From the NCBI RefSeq assembly GCF_004339015.1, contig NZ_SMFQ01000003.1:186001-250000 (forward strand): DNA of 64,000 nt. Reading direction: 5' to 3'. Below the pieces are notes generated by a model that saw only the letters and a list, made by a program, of their open reading frames with translations, had not been told where the DNA came from and did no database searches. Source of the stretch: Cocleimonas flava (GTDB lineage: Bacteria; Pseudomonadota; Gammaproteobacteria; Thiotrichales; Thiotrichaceae). Below, piece by piece: positions 10,033 to 19,394 of this stretch (position 1 is the stretch's first letter; every line of letters begins with the position of its first letter). Both the position numbers and the translations under genes were made by a program.

Positions 10033-10659
10033 TTATTCAGAAGCTGGTTTTACCATCAGCTTCTGGAATCTAGCCAATGTAGTTTCAAACTCACCTTTAA
10101 CTTTATCTTTTTCTATGAGATTTTCTGTAATAGCTTGTTGGTATATCTTGAGATTATCGAGAACCACATCAATTTGCTTTTCTAAAGCCTGTTTGTGCTT
10201 AATATCTACCATTCTCTCGTGTTTTTGTTCTAACACTTCTAACTTAATAGATTGTTTTTTGTGCCTGCCTTTCAACAGATCGATGGTGACTTGAGCAAGT
10301 TGTAGTTTACTGTCATAGGCTTTAACCAATTCTTTTTCACTGCTAAATACAGACAGTAATAAATTGTCTTCGGCGGCTTGAAACTCTTTAATCTTATTTT
10401 CTTTATCAGCCTGTAGCTTTTTCATGGCTCTTAAATCAGCCAATTCTTTGATTTGTCTTTTCTTTTCAGCAGACATGACTTTTTCTGTTTCTAAACCCTG
10501 CTTGCTGATAACTACATGACCAAGCTGAGATTTAGACGCAGGTACGCTATATGAGTAATGGGTTTTACCATTATCATCTGTCCAACGGTAATACGCAGCT
10601 TCTACGGGCAGGTATAAGCAGAGAATTACCGCGATATATTTTGATTTAAATTTTATCAT
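10033..10659 (-). CDS. DUF4124 domain protein (periplasmic, coiled coil)
   Basis: A secreted protein of unknown function. A signal peptide (IAVILCLYLPVEA) is followed by a DUF4124 domain (YYRWTDDNGKTHYSYSVP), a small beta-rich domain common in gammaproteobacterial envelope proteins, and a long charged region likely to form coiled coil. Its neighbour on the same strand, 24 bases upstream, has the same architecture, so the pair looks like a tandem duplication in one operon. Confidence 0.82.
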   Translation of the reverse strand: MIKFKSKYIAVILCLYLPVEAAYYRWTDDNGKTHYSYSVPASKSQLGHVVISKQGLETEKVMSAEKKRQIKELADLRAMKKLQADKENKIKEFQAAEDNLLLSVFSSEKELVKAYDSKLQLAQVTIDLLKGRHKKQSIKLEVLEQKHERMVDIKHKQALEKQIDVVLDNLKIYQQAITENLIEKDKVKGEFETTLARFQKLMVKPASE

Positions 10660-10683
10660 TATTATTTTTTTCTAACGAAGAAT

Positions 10684-11298
10684 TTACTTTGTTAACTCTT
10701 TAAATCTTTCCAAATCAGTTTTGTAGTCTGAATTTAATTTAGCAATTTGAGTTTCATTTTCTTCTAATGCTTGCTTATATTGCACAATAGTCTTATTAAT
10801 ATTTACAATTTTTCCGGCTAAAGTAAGCAACGTATCTTTATGTGTAACCTTAGTGACTTTCTTTTCCAGATTTGCAATTTTTTTGGTTAATACATTATTC
10901 TGAGCTTCAAGAATTCTTGAATTCCCTTTAAGCATTTTAATTTTGCTTTCAAAAGAATGTTTTAATTCATCTTCGTTTTCATAAGTAGCTAATAAATAAT
11001 CATCTCTCTTGTAAACAATATCGAGAGCTTCTTGTTTGATTCGTTGTATTTCTTCTTTTTTCGCTTTCTCATTAGCCGCGATTTTTTCCAGATCTATTTC
11101 ATTCTGGATCGAAGCAGGATCTACCGTTTTGGTAACATCACCTGTCTTGTTTAATTTAGAATGAGTTTTTGTAGAGGCAGCTGCTGGAACTTTGTCAGAA
11201 AAATGAACGTTTCCCGCGTCATCAACCCAACGATATAAACCAGCTTGAGCAGATAATGTAATTAATAGAACAGAACCTAGCACAACTATCTTTTTCAT
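10684..11298 (-). CDS. DUF4124 domain protein (paralogue of the adjacent gene)
   Basis: The signal peptide ends near AQA (about residue 19). The DUF4124 motif GLYRWVDDAGNVHFSDKVP follows immediately, then a lysine- and glutamate-rich coiled-coil region to residue 204. The layout matches the downstream gene closely (signal, YRW.DD.G..H, K/E helix), which supports a local duplication. The function is unknown; proteins with this domain sit in the periplasm or envelope. Confidence 0.83.
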   Translation of the reverse strand: MKKIVVLGSVLLITLSAQAGLYRWVDDAGNVHFSDKVPAAASTKTHSKLNKTGDVTKTVDPASIQNEIDLEKIAANEKAKKEEIQRIKQEALDIVYKRDDYLLATYENEDELKHSFESKIKMLKGNSRILEAQNNVLTKKIANLEKKVTKVTHKDTLLTLAGKIVNINKTIVQYKQALEENETQIAKLNSDYKTDLERFKELTK

Positions 11299-11456
11299 CT
11301 TATTTACTTACCCTTTAACTTTTACGATTATTTTGATTATATAAAGCCATAATATCATATCCGTAAAAATAGAAAAAAGTTCCCGACGAACGAAACATTC
11401 GCTTAAAACAAAAGCTTAGCTATACTTAGCTTTTATTTTCTTACAAATTGAATATC

Positions 11457-12104
11457 ATGAAATCATATCAACAGGAATTCCTCGATTTTGCCATAGCAAA
11501 TGATGTACTTAAATTTGGTGAATACACCCTTAAATCTGGCCGCCTCAGTCCTTATTTTTTTAATTTTGGCCTCTTTCAAACAGGCTCATCATTAGCAAAA
11601 TTAGGAGATTATTATGCGCAAGCAATCGTCGATTCTGGTGTTGAATTTGATATGTTATTTGGCCCGGCTTATAAAGGCATCCCATTGGTAGCGGTTGTCA
11701 GTGCCACTTTATATGAAAAACATGGAATTGATCTACCCTATGCCTATAACCGTAAAGAAGCTAAGGATCACGGCGAAGGTGGCAATATCGTTGGAGCACC
11801 ACTCACAGGCAAAGTTTTAATTGTTGATGATGTCATTAGTGCGGGTACTGCATGTCGAGAAGCTGCGGATATTGTTCAGCAAAACAACGCTGAAATAGCA
11901 GGTATTTGTATCTCTCTAGATCGTCAGGAGCGTGGCACTGGTAAGTTATCTGCAGTACAAGAAGTAGAAGAAAGTTATGGTATAAAAGTGATTAAAATAA
12001 TTGGCTTGGATAATGTGATTCAACATATAGAAGAAACAGCAAAAGATGATGAATTACTATCCAGAATAAGAAACTACAGAGTTGAGTACGGTGTTTCTAG
12101 TTAA
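11457..12104 (+). CDS. pyrE: orotate phosphoribosyltransferase
   Basis: It makes orotidine 5'-phosphate from orotate and PRPP in pyrimidine synthesis. The start is ATG at 11457 ([12 protein letters not shown]), giving 215 residues against 213 in E. coli; a TTG three codons upstream is less likely. Visible signatures are [11 protein letters not shown] near the N-terminus, the loop residues K-E-A-K-D-H-G-E-G and the PRPP-binding motif [13 protein letters not shown]. The gene stands alone, followed by a C6 repeat and a strong hairpin. Confidence 0.97.
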   Translation: MKSYQQEFLDFAIANDVLKFGEYTLKSGRLSPYFFNFGLFQTGSSLAKLGDYYAQAIVDSGVEFDMLFGPAYKGIPLVAVVSATLYEKHGIDLPYAYNRKEAKDHGEGGNIVGAPLTGKVLIVDDVISAGTACREAADIVQQNNAEIAGICISLDRQERGTGKLSAVQEVEESYGIKVIKIIGLDNVIQHIEETAKDDELLSRIRNYRVEYGVSS

Positions 12105-12161
12105 ACCACGCAAGCAAAACAGTCTTAACTAAAGAAAGATCGATAAGTAAAAAACTAAACC

Positions 12162-12175
12162 CACCCCCCTACTTT
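12162..12175 (+). repeat. C6 motif copy after pyrE
   Basis: An exact CACCCCCCTACTTT core, 57 bases after the pyrE stop. It has no G-arm or T-run of its own; instead a separate 12-bp hairpin begins three bases later. Confidence 0.9.
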
Positions 12176-12177
12176 AA

Positions 12178-12207
12178 GCCTGATTTCTTTCAATGAAGAA
12201 ATCAGGC
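12178..12207. terminator. 12-bp perfect hairpin between convergent genes
   Basis: GCCTGATTTCTT (12178-12189) and AAGAAATCAGGC (12196-12207) are exact complements around a 6-base loop. It lies between pyrE and the convergent aminotransferase gene. The T-run normally needed for intrinsic termination is weak on both strands, so it may be an mRNA 3'-end stabiliser or a Rho-assisted terminator. Confidence 0.6.
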
Positions 12208-12270
12208 AATACTGGCTTAATAGTTTATTACACTATCAAGTCTTTATTTATTTACTGATCACAAATTTAT

Positions 12271-13449
12271 TTATAAAGAAGCAATTCGCTCAATCGCTTT
12301 TTCCAAATTGTCCATGCTCGTAGCAAAAGACAAACGAATATGCCCTTCTAAGCCGAAAGCACTTCCAGGCACAAGTGCAATTCCTTTTTCACTTAATAAA
12401 AATTCTGATAATTCAGCAGAATTTGACACGCCATCAATACGATCAATCAAACCACTAACGTTGGGGAAACAATAAAATGTCCCGTCTGATTCAAGACATT
12501 CGATGCCATCAATCGCATTTAACGCACCCACCACATAATCATGGCGTTTTTTAAATTCTACCAGCATAGGAATAATGCAATCCTGGCTGCTGTTTAAGGC
12601 AGCTACTGAAGCATATTGTGATATAGAGGTTGGATTAGATGTACTCTGGCTCTGAATTTTTTTCATGCCTTTAATCAGATCAGCAGGACCTGCAGCGTAG
12701 CCAATTCTCCAGCCCGTCATAGCGTATGCTTTAGAAACACCGTTTAGCACAATACAACGATCATAAAGTTCTGGCGTAGTGTTTAAAATATTAGAAAACT
12801 CGGCGTTGTTAAACAGAATATGTTCGTACATATCATCTGTAGCCACGATAATGTTGGGGTACTTTAAAAGCACTTGTCCTAATGCTGCTAATTCATCGTA
12901 TGAATAATTCACACCAGTTGGGTTTGATGGACTATTAATCACAAACAAACGCGTTTTATCTGTGATGGCGTTTTCAAGTAATTCTGGCGTTAGTTTAAAG
13001 TGATGTTTTTGATCAGCTTCGACAATAACTGGCTCACCACCTGCTAAAAGAACCATATCCGGGTAAGACACCCAATAAGGTGCCGGTATGATAACTTCGT
13101 CACCATCATTCAATAAAGCCTGACAAAGATTTGAAAAACTCTGTTTGCCCCCACATGATACAAGAATCTGATCGGGCGCATATTCGAGCTGGTTATCATT
13201 TTTAAACTTGGCAATAATTGCCTGTTTTAATTCGCTAATACCATCAACTGCTGTATATCCGGTTTTATTATCATTAATTGCAGCGATAGCCGCTAATTTA
13301 ATGTGTTCTGGTGTACCAAAATCTGGTTCACCAACACCAAGGTTAATAACATCTCTTCCCTCTGCTTTCATCTTTTGAGCTAAGGCGCTCATAGCTAGCG
13401 TAGGAGAAGGTTTTACACGCTGTACGCGATTGGATAACTGAATAGACAT
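12271..13449 (-). CDS. aspartate aminotransferase (class I, PLP-dependent)
   Basis: It transfers the amino group between aspartate and 2-oxoglutarate. The start is ATG at 13449 (MSIQLSNRVQRVKPSPT), the usual beginning of the Ib aspartate aminotransferase subgroup, giving 392 residues; a longer in-frame start would add 25 unrelated residues. The chain has GVGEPDFGTP, NSPSNPTG (substrate carboxylate contact), the cofactor lysine in NGVSKAYAMTGWRIGY, and R in the C-terminal GHIRLSFA. The gene diverges from uvrB. Confidence 0.93.
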   Translation of the reverse strand: MSIQLSNRVQRVKPSPTLAMSALAQKMKAEGRDVINLGVGEPDFGTPEHIKLAAIAAINDNKTGYTAVDGISELKQAIIAKFKNDNQLEYAPDQILVSCGGKQSFSNLCQALLNDGDEVIIPAPYWVSYPDMVLLAGGEPVIVEADQKHHFKLTPELLENAITDKTRLFVINSPSNPTGVNYSYDELAALGQVLLKYPNIIVATDDMYEHILFNNAEFSNILNTTPELYDRCIVLNGVSKAYAMTGWRIGYAAGPADLIKGMKKIQSQSTSNPTSISQYASVAALNSSQDCIIPMLVEFKKRHDYVVGALNAIDGIECLESDGTFYCFPNVSGLIDRIDGVSNSAELSEFLLSEKGIALVPGSAFGLEGHIRLSFATSMDNLEKAIERIASL

Positions 13450-13518
13450 TAAAAATTTTCCGAAACTAGAATAGATTGAAATATACTCTATCTTACAAAT
13501 GAGTAAACAAGAATCTGT

Positions 13519-15528
13519 ATGCAAACCACTTTTAATTTAGAAACAAAGTTTGATCCTGCTGGCGATCAACCAACAGCCATAAAATCTTTGGTCGAAGGTC
13601 TTAACGATGGCCTGATGCATCAGACATTACTTGGGGTAACAGGGTCGGGTAAAACCTTCACCATGGCAAATATTATTGCGCAAACTCAACGCCCAACAAT
13701 AATAATGGCCCACAACAAAACCTTAGCGGCGCAGTTGTATGGTGAGATGAAAGAATTCTTTCCGAATAATTCGGTGGAATATTTCGTTTCGTATTACGAT
13801 TATTATCAGCCAGAAGCTTATGTGCCTGCCTCGGATATTTATATCGAAAAAGATGCTTCAATAAACGAACACATCGAGCAAATGCGTCTTTCTGCAACGA
13901 AAGCGATGATGGAAAGAACAGATACCATTATCATTGCCACTGTTTCAGCCATATATGGTTTAGGTGATCCTGAATCGTATATGAAAATGATGTTGCACCT
14001 AAATCGCGGCGATAGAATAGACCAGCGCGCGATATTGCATAGACTCACTGAATTACAATACACGCGCAACGATCTTGAACTCTCCCGTGGCACTTATCGC
14101 GTACGCGGTGAAGTCATCGATATTTATCCTGCCGACTCAGATCTGGAAGCTGTTCGTGTTGAGTTATTTGACGACGAAGTTGAAACGCTGAGTTACTTTG
14201 ATCCTTTAACGGGTGAAGTTTTACGTAAAGTCCCAAGGCTGACGGTTTATCCAAAGACGCATTACGTTACTCCTAGAGAAATCATGCTGGAAGCCGTAGA
14301 AAAAATAAAAGTAGAACTCAAAGAAAGACTGGAAGTGCTATACGAGGCGAATCGATTAGTCGAAGCACAACGCCTTAAAGAACGTACGCAATACGACATC
14401 GAGATGATAGTTGAGGTCGGATATTGCTCAGGCATTGAAAACTATTCACGCTATCTATCTGGTCGCCCACCAGGAGCCCCGCCACCATGTCTACTTGATT
14501 ACTTACCGGATGAAGCATTAGTCATCATCGACGAATCACATGCCACCATTCCTCAAATCGGCGCCATGTATAAAGGTGATTTTTCACGTAAAACCAATCT
14601 GGTTGAATACGGCTTCAGATTGCCTTCAGCTTTAGATAATCGTCCTTTGCGTTTTGAAGAGTTTGAGAAACTTGTGCCTCAAGTGATTCATGTTTCTGCA
14701 ACACCCGGCAATTACGAAAAAGAACACAGTGATAACGTTGCCGAGCAAGTGGTGCGCCCTACTGGTTTACTCGATCCAACCATTGAGATTAGACCCGTTC
14801 TCACTCAGGTTGATGATGTGATGTCAGAAATCAGTGATCGTGCCGCTAAAAACGAACGTGTACTGATTACCACATTAACCAAGCGCATGGCAGAAGATCT
14901 CACAGACTATTTGCTTGATCATGGTCAACGTGTACGTTATCTGCATTCAGATATTGATACAGTTGAGCGCGTCGAAATTATTCGTGATTTACGTTTAGGT
15001 GAGTTCGACGCCTTAGTCGGCATCAATTTATTACGTGAAGGCTTGGATATGCCCGAAGTCAGTTTAGTAGCAATACTCGACGCAGATAAAGAAGGTTTTT
15101 TGCGTTCAGAACGCTCATTAATACAAACCATAGGACGTGCCGCTAGAAACTCTGAAGGTAGAGCAATTTTGTATGCAGATAACGTCACAAAATCGATGCA
15201 AGCGGCGATAGATGAAACTGACCGTCGTCGAACCAAACAGATCCAGCACAATAAAGAGAATGGCATTACACCGACAAGTATCGCAAAGAAAATCACGGAT
15301 ATTATGGAAGGTGCTTATGGCAGTTCGATGCGTGGCCGCGCGAATAAGAAATTAGATAAAGTTGCTGATAAAGCGGCAGATTACTCTACACTATCACCTG
15401 ATAAAATCGCAAAAGAAATTGTTAAACTGGAAAAGAAAATGTTCCAGCATGCTAAAGATCTGGAGTTTGAAGAAGCGGCAGCAGTCAGGGATCAAATCAA
15501 CCAAATGCGAGAACAGGTATTTAAATAA
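13519..15528 (+). CDS. uvrB: excinuclease ABC subunit UvrB
   Basis: UvrB verifies DNA damage in nucleotide excision repair, loaded by UvrA and followed by UvrC. The 669-residue protein has Walker A GVTGSGKT near residue 42, the damage-probing beta-hairpin around [12 protein letters not shown], helicase motif DESHATIPQ, the QTIGRAARN motif and a C-terminal UVR domain that contacts UvrC. I found no convincing LexA box (CTGT-N8-ACAG) in the short region before the start. Confidence 0.98.
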   Translation: MQTTFNLETKFDPAGDQPTAIKSLVEGLNDGLMHQTLLGVTGSGKTFTMANIIAQTQRPTIIMAHNKTLAAQLYGEMKEFFPNNSVEYFVSYYDYYQPEAYVPASDIYIEKDASINEHIEQMRLSATKAMMERTDTIIIATVSAIYGLGDPESYMKMMLHLNRGDRIDQRAILHRLTELQYTRNDLELSRGTYRVRGEVIDIYPADSDLEAVRVELFDDEVETLSYFDPLTGEVLRKVPRLTVYPKTHYVTPREIMLEAVEKIKVELKERLEVLYEANRLVEAQRLKERTQYDIEMIVEVGYCSGIENYSRYLSGRPPGAPPPCLLDYLPDEALVIIDESHATIPQIGAMYKGDFSRKTNLVEYGFRLPSALDNRPLRFEEFEKLVPQVIHVSATPGNYEKEHSDNVAEQVVRPTGLLDPTIEIRPVLTQVDDVMSEISDRAAKNERVLITTLTKRMAEDLTDYLLDHGQRVRYLHSDIDTVERVEIIRDLRLGEFDALVGINLLREGLDMPEVSLVAILDADKEGFLRSERSLIQTIGRAARNSEGRAILYADNVTKSMQAAIDETDRRRTKQIQHNKENGITPTSIAKKITDIMEGAYGSSMRGRANKKLDKVADKAADYSTLSPDKIAKEIVKLEKKMFQHAKDLEFEEAAAVRDQINQMREQVFK

Positions 15529-15557
15529 CTGTTCGTATATAACGAGTAAATTTCATC

Positions 15558-15587
15558 AAGCCACCCCCCCACTTTGGGGGCTTTTTT
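15558..15587 (+). repeat. C6 motif copy with terminator hairpin after uvrB
   Basis: AAGC, then the core CACCCCCCCACTTT (one change: T to C after the C-run), then GGGGGC and TTTTTT. The C and G arms pair well, so it can serve as the uvrB intrinsic terminator. Confidence 0.9.
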
Positions 15588-15712
15588 GCTGTTAACACTA
15601 CAAACTAATAGTGCGAACACATTTACTTCTACGACTAATACCATGAGTTACTTCACATCAAGCTGACTTAACTGTAGTATTTGCACCTTTAATATTTAAC
15701 CGAGAGATTGTA

Positions 15713-16423
15713 ATGGGCAGAGCCTACCAGAACCGCAAAGAGTCAATGGCCAAGACTTCAGATATGAAGGCAAAGGTTTACAGTAAATACGGACGTGAAA
15801 TATACGTTTGTGCAAAAGCTGGCGGTCCTGACCCTGATGGCAATCTAGCCTTGCGCAGTTTGATTGATCGTGCCAAGAAAGACCAGGTCCCGACCCATGT
15901 AATCGACAAAGCGATTGATAAAGCAAAAGGCGGTGGCGGGGAAGACTTCTCACCTGCACTTTACGAAGGCTTTGGTCCTGCAGGCAGCATGGTATTAGTC
16001 GAATGCCTAACTGATAATCCAAACCGTACTTTTGGTGATGTTCGCCAGTGTTTTACTAAATCAAAAAGCAAGATAGGAACACCGGGCACCGTTAGCCACA
16101 TGTTTGACCACTCTGCAATTTTTGTATTCAAGGGCGAAGATGAAGAAGCTGCACTAGATGCATTAATGGAAGCAGATGTAGATGTTACTGATATCGAAAA
16201 TGAAGATGGTATGATTTCAGTCTTCGCGCCAAATACAGAGTACTTCAAAGCGAAACAAGCGTTAGAGCCTCTAGTAGATGAATTTGAAGTTGATGAAATC
16301 CAATATTTGGCACAAAATCTTGCGCCATTAACAGGTGAAGATTTAGAGCAGTTTGAACAATTACTAGATTTGCTTAACGATAATGATGATGTTCAGAATG
16401 TTTACCACAGCGTAGAAATCTAA
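15713..16423 (+). CDS. YebC/PmpR-family regulator (YeeN-like)
   Basis: This is a member of the YebC/PmpR family, described both as DNA-binding regulators and, more recently for relatives, as translation factors that relieve ribosome stalling. The N-terminus [20 protein letters not shown] is typical of the YeeN-like subgroup, and the centre carries [19 protein letters not shown] followed by the [11 protein letters not shown] segment. The 236 residues are the normal length. The gene is followed by its own terminator. Confidence 0.92.
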   Translation: MGRAYQNRKESMAKTSDMKAKVYSKYGREIYVCAKAGGPDPDGNLALRSLIDRAKKDQVPTHVIDKAIDKAKGGGGEDFSPALYEGFGPAGSMVLVECLTDNPNRTFGDVRQCFTKSKSKIGTPGTVSHMFDHSAIFVFKGEDEEAALDALMEADVDVTDIENEDGMISVFAPNTEYFKAKQALEPLVDEFEVDEIQYLAQNLAPLTGEDLEQFEQLLDLLNDNDDVQNVYHSVEI

Positions 16424-16442
16424 ATAGTTAATCACATAAAAT

Positions 16443-16472
16443 AAAAAAGCCTGCTAAATTGCAGGCTTTTTT
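16443..16472. terminator. intrinsic terminator after the YebC-like gene
   Basis: A-run, GCCTGC, loop, GCAGGC, T-run. It is symmetric and can serve both the YebC-like gene and the convergent cysZ. Confidence 0.88.
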
Positions 16473-16522
16473 GTGTCTATAAACATAAGTTAATTATGTT
16501 TATAGTTAGGTTTTAGCTGGGT

Positions 16523-17287
16523 TTAATAGTTCGTGGACTTTTGCTTAGATAATGATTCAACCCAGTATCGTGTTCCGCCAGCAACACCTACAGGCATCAC
16601 GAAAAAGTTAACGATGGGAATCATCATCAATACAGTCAGTACACCTCCAAAACCTAGTGCCATAGAACGATTTTTTCGTAAAAGAGGAAGCTCTTCCTTA
16701 ATAAACAACTGATGATTACCCATGGCAAAATCAGTGTATTGCAACGATAACATCCACGCACCATAGATACCCCAGGCAAAGGGTGATATGACGTTAACCA
16801 CAGGGATAACACTAATCAGTAATAGCAGTGGCACCCATTTCAACATATAAAGGACTTTGCTGACCTCACTTCCCATGGTTTTGCCCAAAGTCTTCAACAG
16901 CGCTTTAAAACCTTTCTGTTCTGTTATTGGCTGACCTTTGAGTTGTTGTTCCACACGTTCGGCCAGAATGGAATTAAAAGGTGCCGCGATAAGATTGGCG
17001 ATAATAGTAAACGTATAGTACACAGCGATTAAAATCAGGATCGCAAACAAGGGCCATAGTAACCATTCAAGCCCCGTTTTAATAAAATCAGGCATCCAGC
17101 TGGGTAACCAGCCAGTTAAATAATTCATCAACGCTTCAAACTGAGATGAAGCAAGCCAGATTGCAACTGAGAAGACAGCAATATTAATCACCAAAGGGAT
17201 AAGTACAAAAGGACGAATACCCTTCTTGGTAATCAGTGAAAAACCGCTAAACGCATATTTCATGCCCTGTAAAAAACCAGAAATCAT
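16523..17287 (-). CDS. cysZ: sulfate transporter CysZ
   Basis: An inner-membrane sulfate permease of the CysZ/EI24 family that supplies sulfate for cysteine synthesis. The 254-residue chain has four to six hydrophobic segments, starts with GFLQGMKYAFSGFSLITKKGIRPFVLIPL, typical of CysZ, and has the conserved AAPFNSILAERVE loop. No cysteine-pathway neighbours are visible. The gene ends at a terminator shared with the YebC-like gene. Confidence 0.9.
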   Translation of the reverse strand: MISGFLQGMKYAFSGFSLITKKGIRPFVLIPLVINIAVFSVAIWLASSQFEALMNYLTGWLPSWMPDFIKTGLEWLLWPLFAILILIAVYYTFTIIANLIAAPFNSILAERVEQQLKGQPITEQKGFKALLKTLGKTMGSEVSKVLYMLKWVPLLLLISVIPVVNVISPFAWGIYGAWMLSLQYTDFAMGNHQLFIKEELPLLRKNRSMALGFGGVLTVLMMIPIVNFFVMPVGVAGGTRYWVESLSKQKSTNY

Positions 17288-17507
17288 TTTATCTCTTTCC
17301 TTGAGTAATATTGTGGGTGGGGAGTTTACTAGTTTGAATAGCTAGAGCAAGTCGTAAACTAGAGTGATTTATAAACAAGAGTATGCTTAATAAAAAAACA
17401 GCGTTATTCTTTATCCTTAAAATCTTAATAAAGCTTTCGAGTAATAATAGTTACCAAGCAGAGTAAGTAGCGATTCAAATTTGAATGTTATTTATTACCA
17501 ATCAGAT

Positions 17508-17741
17508 CTAAGTAACAGGTTTAAACACAACTTTTGTGCTGGCTGGATGCGTTAACAATTTACTGGCAGGACGAATAGGTCTTTGGCAAAAGTTACCTCC
17601 GCAATTCGGGCAAACACCCTGCAAGATATTTTCCACACAGGTTCTACAGAATGTACATTCGTAAGTACAAATCATGGCCTCATTTGAATCTGCAGCTAAC
17701 GATTTATTACAATTCTCACAAGTAGGTCTCAATTCAAGCAT
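17508..17741 (-). CDS. DUF1272 small zinc-ribbon-like protein
   Basis: A 77-residue protein starting MLELRPTCENCNKSL, the hallmark of DUF1272. Nine cysteines are arranged in CxxC and related pairs (CENC, CTYECTFCRTC, CPNC), which predicts bound zinc. The family is widespread with no settled function. The gene stands alone, flanked upstream by a C6 repeat that points the opposite way. Confidence 0.88.
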   Translation of the reverse strand: MLELRPTCENCNKSLAADSNEAMICTYECTFCRTCVENILQGVCPNCGGNFCQRPIRPASKLLTHPASTKVVFKPVT

Positions 17742-17794
17742 TTATCATACCTTTGCAATTGTTTAATGTTATTTAGAAGGTTTTAAACAAGTAT

Positions 17795-17825
17795 AAGCCA
17801 CCCCCCTACTTTGGGCGGTTTTTTT
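17795..17825 (+). repeat. C6 motif copy opposing both neighbouring genes
   Basis: AAGC, an exact CACCCCCCTACTTT core, then GGGCGG and a T7 run on the plus strand. The genes on both sides are on the minus strand, so it cannot terminate either of them; at most it would stop antisense transcription. Confidence 0.9.
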
Positions 17826-17832
17826 AGACAAA

Positions 17833-17858
17833 AAAATACCGACATAAGCCGGTATTTT
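17833..17858 (-). terminator. intrinsic terminator of the LEA-like lipoprotein gene
   Basis: AAAATACCG and CGGTATTTT pair across an 8-base loop, followed on the minus strand by a T-run. It lies 25 bases after the stop of the lipoprotein gene. Confidence 0.85.
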
Positions 17859-17882
17859 AAATAATCTAAGATAGATTTCGGA

Positions 17883-18506
17883 TTAGTTATTTAACACAGG
17901 TGCAGCTTCTTCACTTTTGATCAGGTTACCTGCCGAATCTTTCATTTCAACAGCTTTTTCCATCACAGAGCTTCCTGCTTCTTTCGCTTTATCCATCATA
18001 TTATCAGTTGTCTTTGAAACTGCTTCTTTGGCGCTGTCAGTCATAGACGACGCTTTTTCCATCGCTGCTGATCCTGAAGTTTTAGCAGCATCCATTACTT
18101 CCTGAGATTTCTCTTTAGTCGCTTCTACTGCACTGTCTTTCATTTCAGTTGCTTTTTCCACGGCACTGTCTTTCATTTCTGTTGCTTTTTCTACAGCGCT
18201 ATCTTTCATTTCAGCCGCTTTTTCTTTAACCGCTTCAGTAGTTTCGCTAACGGTCTCTTTTGCTTTTTCAACTGCTGTATCAGCCGCTTTAGAAACACTT
18301 TCAGTTGCTGAATCTGTTACTTCTTTAGCTTTATCAGCGACAGAACCTGCAGCATCTTTAGTAGCATCTACTGCTTTGCTTGTTGCTACTTTTGCTTTCT
18401 CTACTACGTTTGTTGCAGCATCTGATGATTTATCAGTTTTATCATCAGAACAAGCAGATAAACCTAATGCCATTGCTACACAAACTACACCATATGAAAA
18501 TTTCAT
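17883..18506 (-). CDS. LEA-like lipoprotein with 11-residue helical repeats
   Basis: The signal peptide ends in a lipobox (LSAC, acylated Cys19), so the protein is probably anchored to a membrane in the periplasm. The rest is Ala/Lys/Glu/Ser/Thr-rich amphipathic helix with an 11-residue period, clearest in three near-identical AVEKATEMKDS units. This resembles late-embryogenesis-abundant group 3 and apolipoprotein-like proteins, which protect proteins or membranes under drying or salt stress. There is no aromatic-rich core, so the chain is probably unfolded until it meets a surface. A stress-protection role is inference. Confidence 0.8.
   Translation of the reverse strand: MKFSYGVVCVAMALGLSACSDDKTDKSSDAATNVVEKAKVATSKAVDATKDAAGSVADKAKEVTDSATESVSKAADTAVEKAKETVSETTEAVKEKAAEMKDSAVEKATEMKDSAVEKATEMKDSAVEATKEKSQEVMDAAKTSGSAAMEKASSMTDSAKEAVSKTTDNMMDKAKEAGSSVMEKAVEMKDSAGNLIKSEEAAPVLNN
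18131..18229. repeat. three tandem 33-bp units within the LEA-like gene
   Basis: Units at 18131-18163, 18164-18196 and 18197-18229 differ at only a few bases and encode the repeated AVEKATEMKDS block. They are in frame (33 = 3 x 11), so copy number could change without breaking the gene. Confidence 0.85.
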
Positions 18507-18606
18507 TGAACTACTTCCTTTATTTGAATATAAAAAATTAAATCGATGAGGATTATAAAGTTATTTTCTTTAAATTAAAGTAGCTTAGCGTAATTTTCTA
18601 AACTAC

Positions 18607-18627
18607 ATTCTTAAGTTAATTAAGAAT
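18607..18627. repeat. 8-bp inverted repeat, possible operator
   Basis: ATTCTTAA and TTAAGAAT are exact complements around GTTAA, about 100 bases before the lipoprotein start. It is AT-rich, so chance is possible; no T-run follows. Confidence 0.3.
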
Positions 18628-18845
18628 ATTAGTACTTACTAAATAATCTGATAGCTATTAAGTACCTATAAACCTTGATTAGTTCAATATTGTTATTTAT
18701 TTCATAATGACTAGTGCAGTTTTAAATAATGATCTATTGGGTATTTTTGGACATAAATTGAACAAATGGATTACGCAGATGTATTGTGTAAATAGATAAA
18801 GGAAAATACATAAGAGAAGTAACAAAGAAGTCGTAGATACCTATA

Positions 18846-18876
18846 AAGGCACCCCCCTACTTTGGGGGCCTTTTTT
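18846..18876 (+). repeat. C6 motif copy with strong hairpin, no plus-strand gene upstream
   Basis: AAGG, an exact CACCCCCCTACTTT core, GGGGGCC and T6. AAGGC and GCCTT also pair outside the C/G arms, making this the best terminator-like hairpin of the family. Both neighbouring genes are on the minus strand. Confidence 0.92.
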
Positions 18877-18916
18877 AGAACTCAAAATGTAAGGAAATGA
18901 ATATATAAGGAACGTA

Positions 18917-19348
18917 TTATTCGTTATCGTTTATTAGCTTGCTGCTTCTATTGCCCAAAAACTGCGGTAAATCATCTTTGATGTCTAGCCAGTTTGTTTT
19001 TGATGAAACGAATATATGTACGTCTGGTTTCAGATCTATATCGCTATCAAGCGTGCCTAGAGCAAATTCTACAAGCTCCGTAGACTCTATGGAGTCCTGA
19101 AAAATGAGACTGGAACCGCATTTTGGACAAAATTTACGGATAGTTCCATTGTCTGCTGTGTAACTTTGCAAGTGTTCTTCGCCTTCAACCCATTTGAAAT
19201 TTTCACGCTTAGCTTCGCCAAAAGTGGCAAAGGCAGAGCCATGAAATTTACGACACATCGAACAATGACAATGCCCCATTTTAGGCTCTATTTTAGACAC
19301 TTCATATTTGATGGAAGCACACAAACATTGGCCAGAATATGTTGTCAT
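18917..19348 (-). CDS. GFA-family (CENP-V/GFA fold) zinc protein
   Basis: A 143-residue protein of the GFA family, named after glutathione-dependent formaldehyde-activating enzyme; most members have unproven activity. The zinc-binding cysteines are visible: GQCLCASIKYEV, CHCSMCRKFHG and FCPKCGS. No glutathione or formaldehyde genes are next to it, so the substrate is unknown. Confidence 0.9.
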   Translation of the reverse strand: MTTYSGQCLCASIKYEVSKIEPKMGHCHCSMCRKFHGSAFATFGEAKRENFKWVEGEEHLQSYTADNGTIRKFCPKCGSSLIFQDSIESTELVEFALGTLDSDIDLKPDVHIFVSSKTNWLDIKDDLPQFLGNRSSKLINDNE

Positions 19349-19394
19349 TTAAATTTCTCGTAAGTGTTTATCAACCCAAGCTCTAATCAAAGCG

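Larger units (their letters stand above)
18507..18916. other. 410-base gene-free region
   Basis: It holds the upstream region of the LEA-like lipoprotein gene, an 8-bp inverted repeat at 18607-18627 and a C6 repeat at 18846-18876. I see no open frame or RNA gene. Confidence 0.6.

Noticed and set aside
13450-13518. LexA-regulated promoter for uvrB
   Set aside because: No CTGT-N8-ACAG sequence is present in the short divergent region.
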